Assembly: GCA_910586765.1 (NCBI GenBank)
Contig: CAJUJJ010000010.1
Location: 1-64,000, forward strand
Length of the DNA: 64,000 nucleotides
Direction of reading: 5' to 3'
From: an uncultured Clostridia bacterium
GTDB lineage: Bacteria; Bacillota; Clostridia; Lachnospirales; Anaerotignaceae
Shown: positions 1 to 9,500 of the stretch, piece after piece
Position numbering within the stretch: the first letter of the stretch is position 1
Layout: every line of letters begins with the position of its first letter
Notes under the pieces: generated by a model
Database searches by the model: none
What the model was told of the DNA's origin: nothing
Seen by the model: the letters and a program-made list of their open reading frames with translations, nothing else
Program-made: the position numbers and the translations under genes

Positions 1-105
1 GCTTAGGCAAAAGCATACACATTGAAGTAGAAATGAAACATAAAAGTTTTATAAGTATAGTAATATTTTTGATAACTTTTTATAAGTTTTCAGTAACGGT
101 ATGAT

Positions 106-561
106 ATGATTATTACAGATGGAAAAGATTATATCAATGAAGTACGCAATCTCATTACAGAATATATACAAATGTTAGGCAGAGATTTGGCATTTCAAAA
201 TATTACAGACGAATTAAAAGACCCTTCCAAAAAATACACACCACCACAAGGAGAATTGCTTGTTGCTATAGAAAAAGAACAAGTGATTGGAATGATTGCT
301 TACCATAGACATTCTGCAATACGATGTGAAATGAAACGACTTTATGTCAAACCACAATACAGAGGAATGAAATTAGGAGAACAACTCATACAAAAAATTA
401 TGGAATTAGCAAAACAATCAGGATATACCGAAATGGTTCTTGACACACTTTTGCCTTTAAAAGCTGCTATTTATTTGTATCAAAAAATGGGCTTTCAACA
501 ATGTGAACCTTATTACAACAATCCTATGAATGATGTCATTTATTTTAAAAAAACACTATAA
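106..561 (+). CDS. GNAT family N-acetyltransferase
   Basis: A 151-residue single-domain protein that would transfer an acetyl group from acetyl-CoA to an unidentified amine. The GNAT acetyl-CoA loop is visible around residues 80-98 (VKPQYRGMKLGEQLIQKI), preceded by the beta-strand EMKRLYV and followed by the typical AIYLYQKMGFQQ region of motif B. The length is normal for the family. The chosen ATG has no good ribosome binding site upstream. An in-frame stop lies at 94-96, so the start must be at or after this point. Substrate is unknown. It precedes the TIGR04076-like gene by 23 bases and may be co-transcribed with it. Confidence 0.85.
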   Translation: MIITDGKDYINEVRNLITEYIQMLGRDLAFQNITDELKDPSKKYTPPQGELLVAIEKEQVIGMIAYHRHSAIRCEMKRLYVKPQYRGMKLGEQLIQKIMELAKQSGYTEMVLDTLLPLKAAIYLYQKMGFQQCEPYYNNPMNDVIYFKKTL

Positions 562-584
562 CATTTTATGGGGGGGAATGAATT

Positions 585-1187
585 ATGCAACATAAAGTAA
601 AAATAACTGTAATAGACAAAAAATTATATCCCGAACTACAATCACAATATTGTGCAGACCCTAATTCAGGTATGTGTCCTTGTTACAATGTAGGAGATGA
701 ATTTATATTTGAAAGATATGGTAGTGCAGATGATTTTTGGCATATGGGATTAAATACATTAAAACAAAGTACTGTTTCAGAAAATACAATAGCAGGAGGA
801 AATCGTTTTCCTCACTGTTCAGAAGCGTGGGACGCTATAAGTAGATATATTTATACAGGATTGCAGGGCGGTGCAATTATGAGAGGCTGGATGAATGACG
901 AAAGAATAATGATTACTTGTTGTTCTGATGGCACAAGACCCGTTATATTTAAAATTGAGCGTTTAGACTACAAAGCAGTATATGTTAATGGTATTTATAC
1001 TGATACAGACCGCATTAAAATAAAACATTCATTAGAAAAAATACCATCAGTAACAAACGTAACATTTCAAAATAATGAACAGTATAGAGAATATATTGAA
1101 GTATTTTTTGATAATATTATAGAAAATGATTTGATTGAAAATACTATAAAAAACTGTGGAACATATCAAATACTACAAATAGATTAA
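585..1187 (+). CDS. TIGR04076-like protein with extra C-terminal domain
   Basis: A 200-residue cytosolic protein. The first ~125 residues match my recollection of the small TIGR04076 family: KVKITVIDK at the N terminus, a Cys-rich GMCPCYNVGDEF segment, CSEAWDAISRYIY, and TCCSDGTRPVIFKIE. The last ~70 residues (IKIKHSLEKIPSVTNVTF onward) form a second domain that I do not recognise; its alpha/beta pattern faintly resembles small ferredoxin-like folds. Conserved Cys residues suggest metal or thiol chemistry, but no function is established. A G-rich ribosome binding site (GGGGGG) precedes the ATG. A bidirectional terminator follows. Confidence 0.7.
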   Translation: MQHKVKITVIDKKLYPELQSQYCADPNSGMCPCYNVGDEFIFERYGSADDFWHMGLNTLKQSTVSENTIAGGNRFPHCSEAWDAISRYIYTGLQGGAIMRGWMNDERIMITCCSDGTRPVIFKIERLDYKAVYVNGIYTDTDRIKIKHSLEKIPSVTNVTFQNNEQYREYIEVFFDNIIENDLIENTIKNCGTYQILQID

Positions 1188-1192
1188 AATAA

Positions 1193-1234
1193 ATTCCCTT
1201 GTAAGTACAAATAAAAATGTATTTACAAGGGAAT
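1193..1234. terminator. Bidirectional intrinsic terminator
   Basis: Inverted repeat with left arm ATTCCCTTGTAA and right arm TTACAAGGGAAT, flanked by A-rich and T-rich tracts. It lies between the convergent TIGR04076-like gene and proA and can serve both. Confidence 0.85.
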
Positions 1235-1238
1235 GATT

Positions 1239-2486
1239 TTATTCTCTAATTTGACCGTTACCGTATATAATATATTTTGTAGTAGTCAATTCTTTTAATC
1301 CCATAGGGCCTCTTGCATGAAGCTTTTGTGTACTGATACCTATTTCTGCACCAAAACCAAACTGTCCACCATCTGTAAATCTAGTAGAAGCATTAACATA
1401 AACTGCTGCTGCGTCAATTTCATTTAAAAATCTTTGTGCATTGGTATAATTTTCTGTTACAATGGCTTCAGAATGTCCTGTAGTATATTTTCTGATATGT
1501 TCTATGGCTTCATCAATGTTTTCAACCACTTTAGCAGAAATGATGTAATCTTCATACTCTGTTGCCCAATCTTGTTCTGTTGCTGCAACAGCTCCTTCTA
1601 CTAAATCCATAGTAACCTTATCTCCTCTAATTTCCACATTTTTAGACTGTAATGCCTTTCCAATTTCTGGCATAAATTTTTTTGCAATATTTTTATGTAC
1701 TAAAAGGCTTTCACAGGCATTGCACACACCAGGTCTTTGTGTTTTAGCATTGATAACAATATTTGCAGCTTTTTGCAAATCTGCACTTTCATCTACATAA
1801 ATATGGCAATTTCCTATACCTGTCTGTATTACTGGTACAGTGCTGTTTTCCACTACATTTCTAATCAGACCTGCTCCTCCTCTTGGTATCAGTACATCTA
1901 AATAGCCATTTAAACGCATCATTTCGTTTGCTGTTTCTCTGCTAGTATCTTTTACAATTTGTACACATTCTTTAGGCAATCCTTGTTTTTGAAGTGTTTG
2001 CTGAAACAATTCTACAATAATTTTATTAGAGCCTATTGCTTCTTTGCCTCCTCTTAATATCACAGCACTTCCTGCTTTCAAACAAAGTCCAAAAGCATCT
2101 GCTGTTACATTAGGACGTGCTTCAAATATAATGCCTATTACTCCCATAGCTACCCTTTTTTGTCCTATTATTAGACCATTATCAAGCGTTTTCATAAATG
2201 TTACTTCTCCTACAGGGTCATCAAATGATGCTACTTGACGCAATCCCTCTGCCATAGAAAGTATTCTTTGTTCTGTTAATGTCAGTCTGTCAATAAAAGC
2301 ACTTCTTACGCCTGCTGCCTTTGCTGCTTCTACATCTTTTTGATTTGCTGACAATATTTTATCCATACCCTCTATAAGTGCATCAGCACTTTTCAAAAGC
2401 ACAGTGTTTTTTACTGGTGTAGGCAGTGTTGACAATGTAATAGCTGCCTGTTTTGCTTGTTTTCCCATTTCTAATAGTTCGCTCAT
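1239..2486 (-). CDS. proA: Glutamate-5-semialdehyde dehydrogenase (gamma-glutamyl phosphate reductase)
   Basis: Catalyses NADPH-dependent reduction of gamma-glutamyl phosphate to glutamate-5-semialdehyde, the second step of proline synthesis. The 415-residue length is standard. The catalytic Cys lies in RPGVCNACESLLVH (C255), and the cofactor region GVIGIIFEARPNVT and the C-terminal GGQFGFGAEIGIST are intact. It is the last gene of the proB - cyclo-ligase - proA operon, 12 bases after the cyclo-ligase gene. The ribosome binding site reads AGGAGTG. Confidence 0.97.
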   Translation of the reverse strand: MSELLEMGKQAKQAAITLSTLPTPVKNTVLLKSADALIEGMDKILSANQKDVEAAKAAGVRSAFIDRLTLTEQRILSMAEGLRQVASFDDPVGEVTFMKTLDNGLIIGQKRVAMGVIGIIFEARPNVTADAFGLCLKAGSAVILRGGKEAIGSNKIIVELFQQTLQKQGLPKECVQIVKDTSRETANEMMRLNGYLDVLIPRGGAGLIRNVVENSTVPVIQTGIGNCHIYVDESADLQKAANIVINAKTQRPGVCNACESLLVHKNIAKKFMPEIGKALQSKNVEIRGDKVTMDLVEGAVAATEQDWATEYEDYIISAKVVENIDEAIEHIRKYTTGHSEAIVTENYTNAQRFLNEIDAAAVYVNASTRFTDGGQFGFGAEIGISTQKLHARGPMGLKELTTTKYIIYGNGQIRE

Positions 2487-2498
2487 TTTTCACACTCC

Positions 2499-3062
2499 TT
2501 AATATAAAAATACTCCTTTTTCTGTTATTACACCATCTAATGCAATATCTGTTATTAATAAAGTTTCTATTTTTTCTAATTGTTGCTCAGAAAATACAAA
2601 TCCCATTTTTAAACCATATTGATATTTTGAAAAATAAGTGTCATAATAGCCTCCGCCATATCCTATACGATTGCCCATTTTATCTACAGCAAGCGCTGGT
2701 ACAATAAAAATACTATTTTCTGTAGGCTCTGCTATAACACTATTTTGTTTGTTAGGCTCTGGTATACCCCACTGTAATTCTGTCAATTCTTCTAATTTAT
2801 TCAAATATGCAAAACACATTTGTCTATTTTGTTCTGTCATAGGAACGGCTATTTTTTTATTATCTTTCCAAATTTTTTCAAAAAATGGAGTTGTCTCCGC
2901 TTCTGTATTCATTGAAACATAAGTAAATATAATATCTGCTTTATGATATTGATTTGTCTGCATAAAATGCTGCCACATCATAGCACTTTTTTCTGCTCTT
3001 TCTTGTTGAGAAAAACGGTTTCTTATTTCAAGCATATTTTTTCTAATTATTTTTTTATCCAT
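2499..3062 (-). CDS. 5-formyltetrahydrofolate cyclo-ligase
   Basis: ATP-dependent conversion of 5-formyl-THF to 5,10-methenyl-THF. The 187-residue protein carries the family signature MGNRIGYGGGYYDTYF near residues 130-145, the N-terminal basic segment KKIIRKNMLEIRNRF and the substrate-site FTYVSMNTEAETTPFF. It begins 3 bases after the proB stop with its ribosome binding site (AGGAGAT) overlapping the proB end, so it is translationally coupled inside a proline operon. The metabolic link to proline synthesis is not obvious. Confidence 0.93.
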   Translation of the reverse strand: MDKKIIRKNMLEIRNRFSQQERAEKSAMMWQHFMQTNQYHKADIIFTYVSMNTEAETTPFFEKIWKDNKKIAVPMTEQNRQMCFAYLNKLEELTELQWGIPEPNKQNSVIAEPTENSIFIVPALAVDKMGNRIGYGGGYYDTYFSKYQYGLKMGFVFSEQQLEKIETLLITDIALDGVITEKGVFLY

Positions 3063-3065
3063 ACA

Positions 3066-3860
3066 TTATCTCCTTCTAGCTTTAAAAAAAGTACCTACAT
3101 CTTCACCTTCTATAATTTTATGTACTATTGTTGGGTCATCTCCTAACGCTACTACCATATTAACACCTGATTTTTGACAATATTCTGCTGCCTGTACTTT
3201 TGTTGCCATACCTCCTACACTAAATTTAGAACCTTTTTGTCCTGCCATTTTATGTATTTGTTCTGTTACTTCTGGTACAAAAGAAATCCTTTTTGCATCT
3301 GTATTTGTTTTAGGGTCTTTATCATAAAGTCCGTCAATATCTGTAAGCAGTATCAATAAATCTGCTTCTATCATATCCGCTACCATAGCAGAAAGATTGT
3401 CATTGTCACTAAATTCAATTTCATAAGTAGAAATAGTATCATTTGCATTGATAATAGGTACAATACCTAATTCTAAAAGTGTATTTAGCGTATTTAATGT
3501 ATTGGTACGCCTTTGTTCATTTTCAATTTCTTCTTTTGTAAGTAATATTTGTGCAATAGCTTGATTATATTCTTTAAAAAAGTTTTGATAAATTTGTATC
3601 AAAACTGCTTGCCCTACTGCTGCTGCTGCTTGTTTCTTTTTAATTTCTTTTGGTCTTTGTGCAAAAGAAAGGCGTGTTGCTCCTACACCAATCGCTCCAG
3701 ATGTTACAAGTACAACTTCTTTTCCTTGATTTACTAAATCAGATAACACCCAAGCCATACGCTCAATACACTTTAAATTTAAACGCCCATTTTCATATGT
3801 TAGTGTAGAAGTACCTACTTTTACAACTATTCTTTTGCTTTGTTTTAATATTTCCCTCAT
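3066..3860 (-). CDS. proB: Glutamate 5-kinase, short form without PUA domain
   Basis: Phosphorylates glutamate to gamma-glutamyl phosphate, the first committed step of proline synthesis. The amino-acid kinase fold is complete: KRIVVKVGTSTLT at the N terminus, LVTSGAIGVG near residue 55, NANDTISTYEIEFSDND near 140, LLTDIDGLYDKDP near 170 and KGSKFSVGGMATKVQAA near 210. At 264 residues it lacks the C-terminal PUA domain found in E. coli ProB, as in many Firmicutes. The ribosome binding site GAGGAGA precedes the ATG. I saw no T-box upstream. Confidence 0.96.
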   Translation of the reverse strand: MREILKQSKRIVVKVGTSTLTYENGRLNLKCIERMAWVLSDLVNQGKEVVLVTSGAIGVGATRLSFAQRPKEIKKKQAAAAVGQAVLIQIYQNFFKEYNQAIAQILLTKEEIENEQRRTNTLNTLNTLLELGIVPIINANDTISTYEIEFSDNDNLSAMVADMIEADLLILLTDIDGLYDKDPKTNTDAKRISFVPEVTEQIHKMAGQKGSKFSVGGMATKVQAAEYCQKSGVNMVVALGDDPTIVHKIIEGEDVGTFFKARRR

Positions 3861-3972
3861 AATATTTCTCCTCTTTGCTGCTTTTTCAATTTGATTGTTA
3901 TTCTACTACAAATGTTATATTTGTGCAATAATCCAAATGTGTAGTAAAATATTACTTTATTACAAAACTATA

Positions 3973-4001
3973 TTGAAAATATAAGTATTTCATTTTATAA
4001 T
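3973..4001 (+). promoter_or_regulatory. Sigma-A-type promoter for the orphan gene at 4059
   Basis: A -35 TTGAAA (3973-3978), 17-base spacer and -10 TATAAT (3996-4001) place transcription start near 4008, about 50 bases before the gene. Confidence 0.6.
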
Positions 4002-4058
4002 ATTACAAATTAACTGTTATAGCAAATATACTTAGCAATTTCATAGAGGAGTGTTTTA

Positions 4059-4484
4059 ATGAATATACCATATTGGAAAAATTTACAACCCCTCAGAATA
4101 CCACCAAATTGGACAATTTTACAACATAAACTGATGAATATAGAGCCTAAAGAATTAAATAAAAATGATGATAAATGGCTTACTATGTTTGTAGAAGACA
4201 TATTACAAATAGAAAAACATTTGAAACGCAAAATCAACAAAAAAGTAGAACAACAAAAATTAATCATTGATTTAGGTTGGTATCCAGACGGAGAACATTT
4301 TGGAAATTTTCGTCTAGTTACAATATTAAATAATAATTGGGAATTTCCTTTACTTCAATTTACATCACGCAGTAAAAAAGAAATTGTGGAAACATTAGAA
4401 TATTGGTTATTTGGAATATTTAATGATATATATTTTATTGAAGATGAAAATCATTTTCGCAAACTTTATAAACATTACCAATAA
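4059..4484 (+). CDS. Hypothetical protein, 141 aa
   Basis: I do not recognise this protein. It is 141 residues, soluble and rich in Trp, Lys and aromatics (PYWKNLQPLRIPPNW at the N terminus; LIIDLGWYPDGEHFGNFRLV in the middle), with no signal peptide or membrane segment. It has its own promoter, a good ribosome binding site (GAGGAG) and its own terminator. It therefore forms a monocistronic unit between proB and pncB, divergent from proB. The size and acidic/aromatic pattern are compatible with small immunity-type proteins, but no toxin partner is visible. Confidence 0.75.
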   Translation: MNIPYWKNLQPLRIPPNWTILQHKLMNIEPKELNKNDDKWLTMFVEDILQIEKHLKRKINKKVEQQKLIIDLGWYPDGEHFGNFRLVTILNNNWEFPLLQFTSRSKKEIVETLEYWLFGIFNDIYFIEDENHFRKLYKHYQ

Positions 4485-4517
4485 AAAACCCTCCACAAAT
4501 AGTAGAGGGCTGTTTTA
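4485..4517. terminator. Bidirectional intrinsic terminator
   Basis: Hairpin CCCTC (4489-4493) with GAGGG (4505-4509) flanked by an A-run and a T-rich stretch. It sits between the convergent orphan gene and pncB. Confidence 0.75.
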
Positions 4518-5972
4518 TTATTTTACTGTCATTTCTTCTATCAATTTTGATTTCAATGCACTTAATTTTTCAGACAAGTCTACAGGTACAATATGAGGAT
4601 TTTTATTTCTTTTGTGTTCTTCCCAAAGTGTATCTTTTTCTTTGTTACAATATGCCTGCATTTCCATTACTTTTGGAGATTGATAAACACATTTTCCATT
4701 TTCAAATATAGGTACTAAAAGCTCTCTTACAGTATAAGTGCCTGCCTGTAATGTCATTCTTTTCCACTTTGCACTGTCGTCAAACAATGTCAATACTTTT
4801 GTTTCGTCAACAGTTTCTTCTTCTAATGCAATGACATCAGCTTTAATTTTGCCTGTTTTTTTGTCATAAACACGGAATATTTTTTTAATTCCCGGATTGG
4901 TTACTTTTTCTACATTATTTGAAAGTTTTATTTTAGGTATAAAATTACCATTTTCGTCACTTTCCGCTGCCAATTTATATACTCCACCAAATGCAGGGCA
5001 GTCATCACTTGTAATCAATTTTGTTCCTACACCCCACAAACCAATTTTTGCACCTTGCAATTTTAAACTGGCAATCAAATATTCATCTAAATCACTAGAA
5101 GCACTAATAACGGCATCTTCAAATCCAGCATCTTCCAACATTTTTTTTGCTTGTTTAGATAAATAAGACAAGTCGCCACTATCTAAACGAATACCATAAT
5201 TTTTTAGCTCAATGCCTTTGTCTTTCATTTCTTGGAATACCTTTATCGCATTAGGCACACCAGATTCTAATGTATTATAAGTATCTACAAGCAATGTACA
5301 CGCATTTGGAAACAATTCTGCATATTTACGAAATGCTGTCAATTCATCAGGAAAACTCATTACCCAACTATGAGCGTGTGTTCCCTTCACTGGTACATCA
5401 AATAATTTTCCTGTTAAAACATTACTTGTTCCACAGCAGCCACCTATTACTGCTGCTCTTGCACCATAAGTACCTGCATCAGGCCCTTGTGCCCTTCTTA
5501 GTCCAAACTCCATAACAGGGTCACCTTGTGCTGCCCAAACAACACGAGATGCTTTTGTAGCTATCAAACTTTGATGGTTTATAATGTTTAACAATGCTGT
5601 CTCAATAAGTTGTGCCTCCATAATAGGTGCTTTAATACGCATTAAAGGCTCATGAGGAAATACCACTGTTCCTTCTGGTATAGCGTAAATTTCACCTGTA
5701 AAACGGAAGTCTTTTAAATACTCAATAAAAGTTTCTGAAAAAATATTTAAACCTTTTAAATAGGCAATATCTTGTTCAGAAAAATGAAGTTGATTAATAT
5801 AGTCTATTGCCTGCTCTAATCCTGCTACAATAGCATAGCCATTGCCACTAGGATTTTTTCTATAAAACAAGTCAAATACTACAATTTTCTTTTGTAATCC
5901 TTTTTCTTGGTAGCCTTGCATCATTGTTAGTTGATATAAATCTGTCAAAAGTGTTAAATCATTTTTTTCCAC
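4518..5972 (-). CDS. pncB: Nicotinate phosphoribosyltransferase
   Basis: Joins nicotinate to PRPP to give nicotinate mononucleotide, the NAD salvage entry step. The 484-residue protein shows LLTDLYQLTMMQGYQ at the N terminus, FGLRRAQGPDAG near residue 155, KGTHAHSWVMSF near 200 with the phosphoribosyl-enzyme His, GIRLDSGDLSYLS near 265 and LWGVGTKLITS near 310. The start is GTG at 5970-5972 behind AGGAGAGA; an ATG inside the spacer is out of frame. Confidence 0.96.
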   Translation of the reverse strand: MEKNDLTLLTDLYQLTMMQGYQEKGLQKKIVVFDLFYRKNPSGNGYAIVAGLEQAIDYINQLHFSEQDIAYLKGLNIFSETFIEYLKDFRFTGEIYAIPEGTVVFPHEPLMRIKAPIMEAQLIETALLNIINHQSLIATKASRVVWAAQGDPVMEFGLRRAQGPDAGTYGARAAVIGGCCGTSNVLTGKLFDVPVKGTHAHSWVMSFPDELTAFRKYAELFPNACTLLVDTYNTLESGVPNAIKVFQEMKDKGIELKNYGIRLDSGDLSYLSKQAKKMLEDAGFEDAVISASSDLDEYLIASLKLQGAKIGLWGVGTKLITSDDCPAFGGVYKLAAESDENGNFIPKIKLSNNVEKVTNPGIKKIFRVYDKKTGKIKADVIALEEETVDETKVLTLFDDSAKWKRMTLQAGTYTVRELLVPIFENGKCVYQSPKVMEMQAYCNKEKDTLWEEHKRNKNPHIVPVDLSEKLSALKSKLIEEMTVK

Positions 5973-6050
5973 GAGAAATCATCTCTCCTTTTTTTATTTG
6001 CATATTACAAAAATATACAAAAAACAATATTATAATAGTTATCATATGCT

Positions 6051-6078
6051 ATTATACACTTTTTTTTAGTAAAATCAA
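6051..6078 (-). promoter_or_regulatory. Probable pncB promoter
   Basis: On the minus strand a -10 TATAAT (complement of 6051-6056) and a -35 TTGATT (complement of 6073-6078) are separated by 16 bases. It is divergent from the ileS leader promoter. Confidence 0.45.
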
Positions 6079-6129
6079 ACAAATTTCGCATTTTTTTATA
6101 TAAAATATATTTTGCTGTCTAAAAAGTGC

Positions 6130-6158
6130 TTTACAAAAAATAAAAGCCATTGTATAAT
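6130..6158 (+). promoter_or_regulatory. ileS: ileS leader promoter
   Basis: A -35 TTTACA (6130-6135), 17-base spacer and consensus -10 TATAAT (6153-6158) predict transcription start near 6165, exactly before the T-box leader. Confidence 0.75.
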
Positions 6159-6169
6159 ACTTGCAAATA

Positions 6170-6440
6170 TAGAAAACACTGTGAAAGGGACAGTTGACTT
6201 TTTGAAATGTATACAGAGAATTGTCATTTGCTGAAAGACAATACAAGTAAAAAAGTTTTGAATATCCCCCTGGAGTGGCAGACCGAACAGCTCTTTGCTC
6301 AGTAAGTTCCGACGGTTTTCCCCGTTATGGAAAGCATAATGTTTGTTATGTGCATCAAACAATTCCTTACTAGGAATACTAATCAGGTGGTACAATAAGT
6401 CTTTTTGTCCTGTTTTGGAGAAAAGGCTTTTTTATTTTAT
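6170..6440 (+). promoter_or_regulatory. ileS: T-box riboswitch, isoleucine-specific
   Basis: Untranslated leader of ileS that senses uncharged tRNA-Ile. Stem I carries a distal GCTGAAAG loop and, on its 3' side, an AUC triplet at 6264-6266 in the sequence GAATATCCCC, fitting an Ile specifier. The conserved T-box AGGTGGTAC lies at 6385-6393. An intrinsic terminator follows at 6397-6440 (AAGTCTTTTTGTCC pairing with GGAGAAAAGGCTT, then T6). Uncharged tRNA-Ile would pair at the specifier and T-box and favour the antiterminator. The exact specifier register (AUC rather than AUA) is my reading. Confidence 0.88.
6397..6440 (+). terminator. T-box expression-platform terminator
   Basis: Hairpin of AAGTCTTTTTGTCC against GGAGAAAAGGCTT (one G-U and one bulge) followed by TTTTTT. 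Its 5' side overlaps the end of the T-box sequence, as required for a mutually exclusive antiterminator. Confidence 0.8.
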
Positions 6441-6595
6441 TTGTAGTATGATATAATATTTATAGCAAAAGGCTCTGTTATATTAAAATGATTTCAAAAT
6501 ATGGGGAAACTTTTTGGAAAAACTTTATTTTTCCAATGATAATTACAAATGATATATTATTAACAGAACCTAGCAAAATTAAAGGAGGATTTTTT

Positions 6596-9500
6596 ATGTA
6601 TGACAAAGTATCTACTAATCTCAACTTTGTTGAGCGTGAAGTAGAAGTCCAAAAATTTTGGAAAGAGAATAATATTTTTGAAAAAAGCAACGCTTCCAGA
6701 GAGGGCTGCCCTGTTTTTACTTTTTATGATGGCCCTCCAACAGCAAACGGCAAGCCACACATTGGCCACATTATTACACGTGCTGTAAAAGACTTAATTC
6801 CTCGTTACAAAACAATGAAGGGATACAAAGTATTAAGAAAAGCAGGTTGGGACACCCATGGTCTTCCTGTAGAATTAGAAGTTGAGAAATCTCTTAATAT
6901 TAGTGGTAAACCACAAATTGAAGAATATGGTATTGAGCCTTTTATTTCTAAATGTAAAGAAAGTGTTTGGAAATATGAAGGCGAATGGAGAGAAATGAGC
7001 GACCGTGTTGGCTTCTGGGCTGATATGGACAATCCTTATGTTACTTATCACAATGATTACATTGAATCTGAATGGTGGGCTTTAAAACAAATTTGGGACA
7101 AAGGCCTTCTTTACAAAGGTCATAAAGTTGTACCTTACTGCCCTCGTTGTGGTACAGCACTTTCTAGCCATGAAGTGGCTCAAGGCTACAAAGATGTCAA
7201 AGAAACATCTTGTATTGCAAAATTTAAAGTAGAAGGTACAGAAAATGAATATTTCCTTGCATGGACAACAACACCATGGACATTGCCTTCTAACGTTGCA
7301 TTGACAGTAAATGCAAAAGATGAATATGCTAAAGTAAAATATAAAGACGAATATTTTATACTTGCTTCTGCTCTTTTAGATGATATATTAGGAGAAGGCA
7401 ATTATGAAGTAGTAGAAACAAAAACAGGTAAAGAATTGGAATATATGAGATATGAGTCTTTATTTGAATTTATTCCTTCTGACCCTAAAGGATTTTATGT
7501 AACTTGTGATGATTATGTTACATTAACAGATGGTACTGGTATCGTTCACTCTGCTGGTGCATTTGGTGAAGACGATGCTCGTGTATGCCAAAAATATGAC
7601 ATTGTATTCCGTCAATATGTAGATAATCAAGGCTTTATGACACAAGAAACAGGCCCTTTTGCAGGCAAATTTGTAAAAGACGCTGACCCTCTTGTATTAG
7701 ATTATTTAAAACAAAGCGGTGCATTGTTTGCAGCAATACCATTTGAACACAACTATCCTTTCTGCTGGAGATGTGATACACCACTTATTTATTATGCTAG
7801 AAGCACATGGTTTATTAAAATGACAGCATTAAGAGATAATTTAGTAGCAAATAATAGAACAATCAACTGGTATCCAGACAACATTAAAGAAGGACGTTTC
7901 GGCAACTTCTTAGAAAACGTTATTGACTGGGGATTGAGCCGTGAAAGATACTGGGGTACACCACTTCCTATTTGGGAATGTGAATGTGGTCACAGACATA
8001 CTATAGGCAGTATTGCAGAACTAAAAGAAATGTCACCAGACTGCCCTGAAGACATCGAATTACACAAACCTTTTATTGATGCAGTACACATTACTTGTCC
8101 AGAATGTGGCAAACTGATGAAAAGAGTACCAGAAGTAATTGACTGTTGGTTCGATAGCGGAAGCATGCCTTTTGCACAGTTCCACTATCCATTTGAAAAT
8201 AAAGAATTATTTGACACAAACTTCCCTGCCGACTTTATTAGTGAAGCAGTTGACCAAACAAGAGGCTGGTTCTATACATTGCTTGCAGTAAGTACATTGC
8301 TTTTTGACAAATCTTCTTTCAAAAACTGTATTGTATTAGGACACGTACAGGACAAAGATGGTCAAAAAATGAGTAAACACAAAGGTAATGTTGTTGACCC
8401 TTGGGACGCATTAAATAAACAAGGTGCTGACGCTGTTCGTTGGTATTTCTATGCAAACAGTGCTCCTTGGTTGCCTAGCCGTTATTATGAAGAAGCAGTA
8501 AACGAAATGCAAAGAAAATATATGGGTACTCTTTGGAACACATATGCTTTCTATGTACTTTATGCAGAAATTGACCAGTTCAATCCAACAAAATATAAAT
8601 TGGAATATGACAAATTGTCTGCTATGGATAAATGGATACTTTCCAAACTGCAAACATTAAATAAATTTGTAGATGAAAGTCTTGAAGGCTATAAAATTAC
8701 AGAGCCAGCCAGAGCAATGGCAGAATTTGTTGACGATTTGAGCAACTGGTATGTTAGAAGAAGCAGAGAACGTTTCTGGGGAAAAGATATGCCTCAAGAC
8801 AAAATCAATGCTTATATGACACTTCACACTGTTTTAGTGACTATGGCAAAATTAACAGCACCTTTTACACCATTTATAGCAGAAGAAATTTATAACAACA
8901 TTGTTAAAAATGTAGACGAAACAGCAAAAGAAAGTGTTCATCTCTGCGACTGGCCAGAATATCATTCTGAATGGGTAGACAAAGATTTAGAAAACAATAT
9001 GGATTTAGTATTAAAAATAGTTGTAGAAGGTCGTGCAGCAAGAAATGCGGCAAATATCAAAAATCGTCAGCCTATGTCTGTAATGTATGTAAAAGCGGAG
9101 CAAGAATTGCCTGAAGATTATCAAGCAATTATTAAAGAAGAACTCAACATCAAAGCTGTAACATTTACACAAGATGTAGAAGGCTTTACCACATATACAT
9201 TTAAGCCACAGCTTAGAACATTAGGTAAAAAATATGGCAAATTAGTGCCAAAAATTGGTGAAGCACTCAAATCTGTAGATGGTACTGCATTTATGGATAC
9301 ATTAAAAGCAGATGGGAAAGCAACACTCCATATTGATGGAGAAGAAGTTGTATTGGAACAAGATGATGTATTAGTAGATACAGCAGAAAAAGACGGCTTT
9401 GTAACTTCCAAAAACAATGATGTTACAGTCGTAATTGATACTAACTTAACACCAGAACTTATTGAAGAAGGTTTTGTTAGAGAAATTACAAGCAAAATTC

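Noticed and set aside
40..110. Promoter TTGATA ... TATGAT before the GNAT gene
   Set aside because: The two boxes are 25 bases apart and the -10 would overlap the start codon.
3861..4058. T-box or other attenuator ahead of the proline operon
   Set aside because: No T-box sequence, specifier stem or terminator. Only a weak 7-bp inverted repeat (TACTACA / TGTAGTA) is present.
6052..6395. Open frames of 64 and 99 codons on the minus strand in front of ileS
   Set aside because: They lie across the ileS promoter and T-box leader, which explain the sequence fully.
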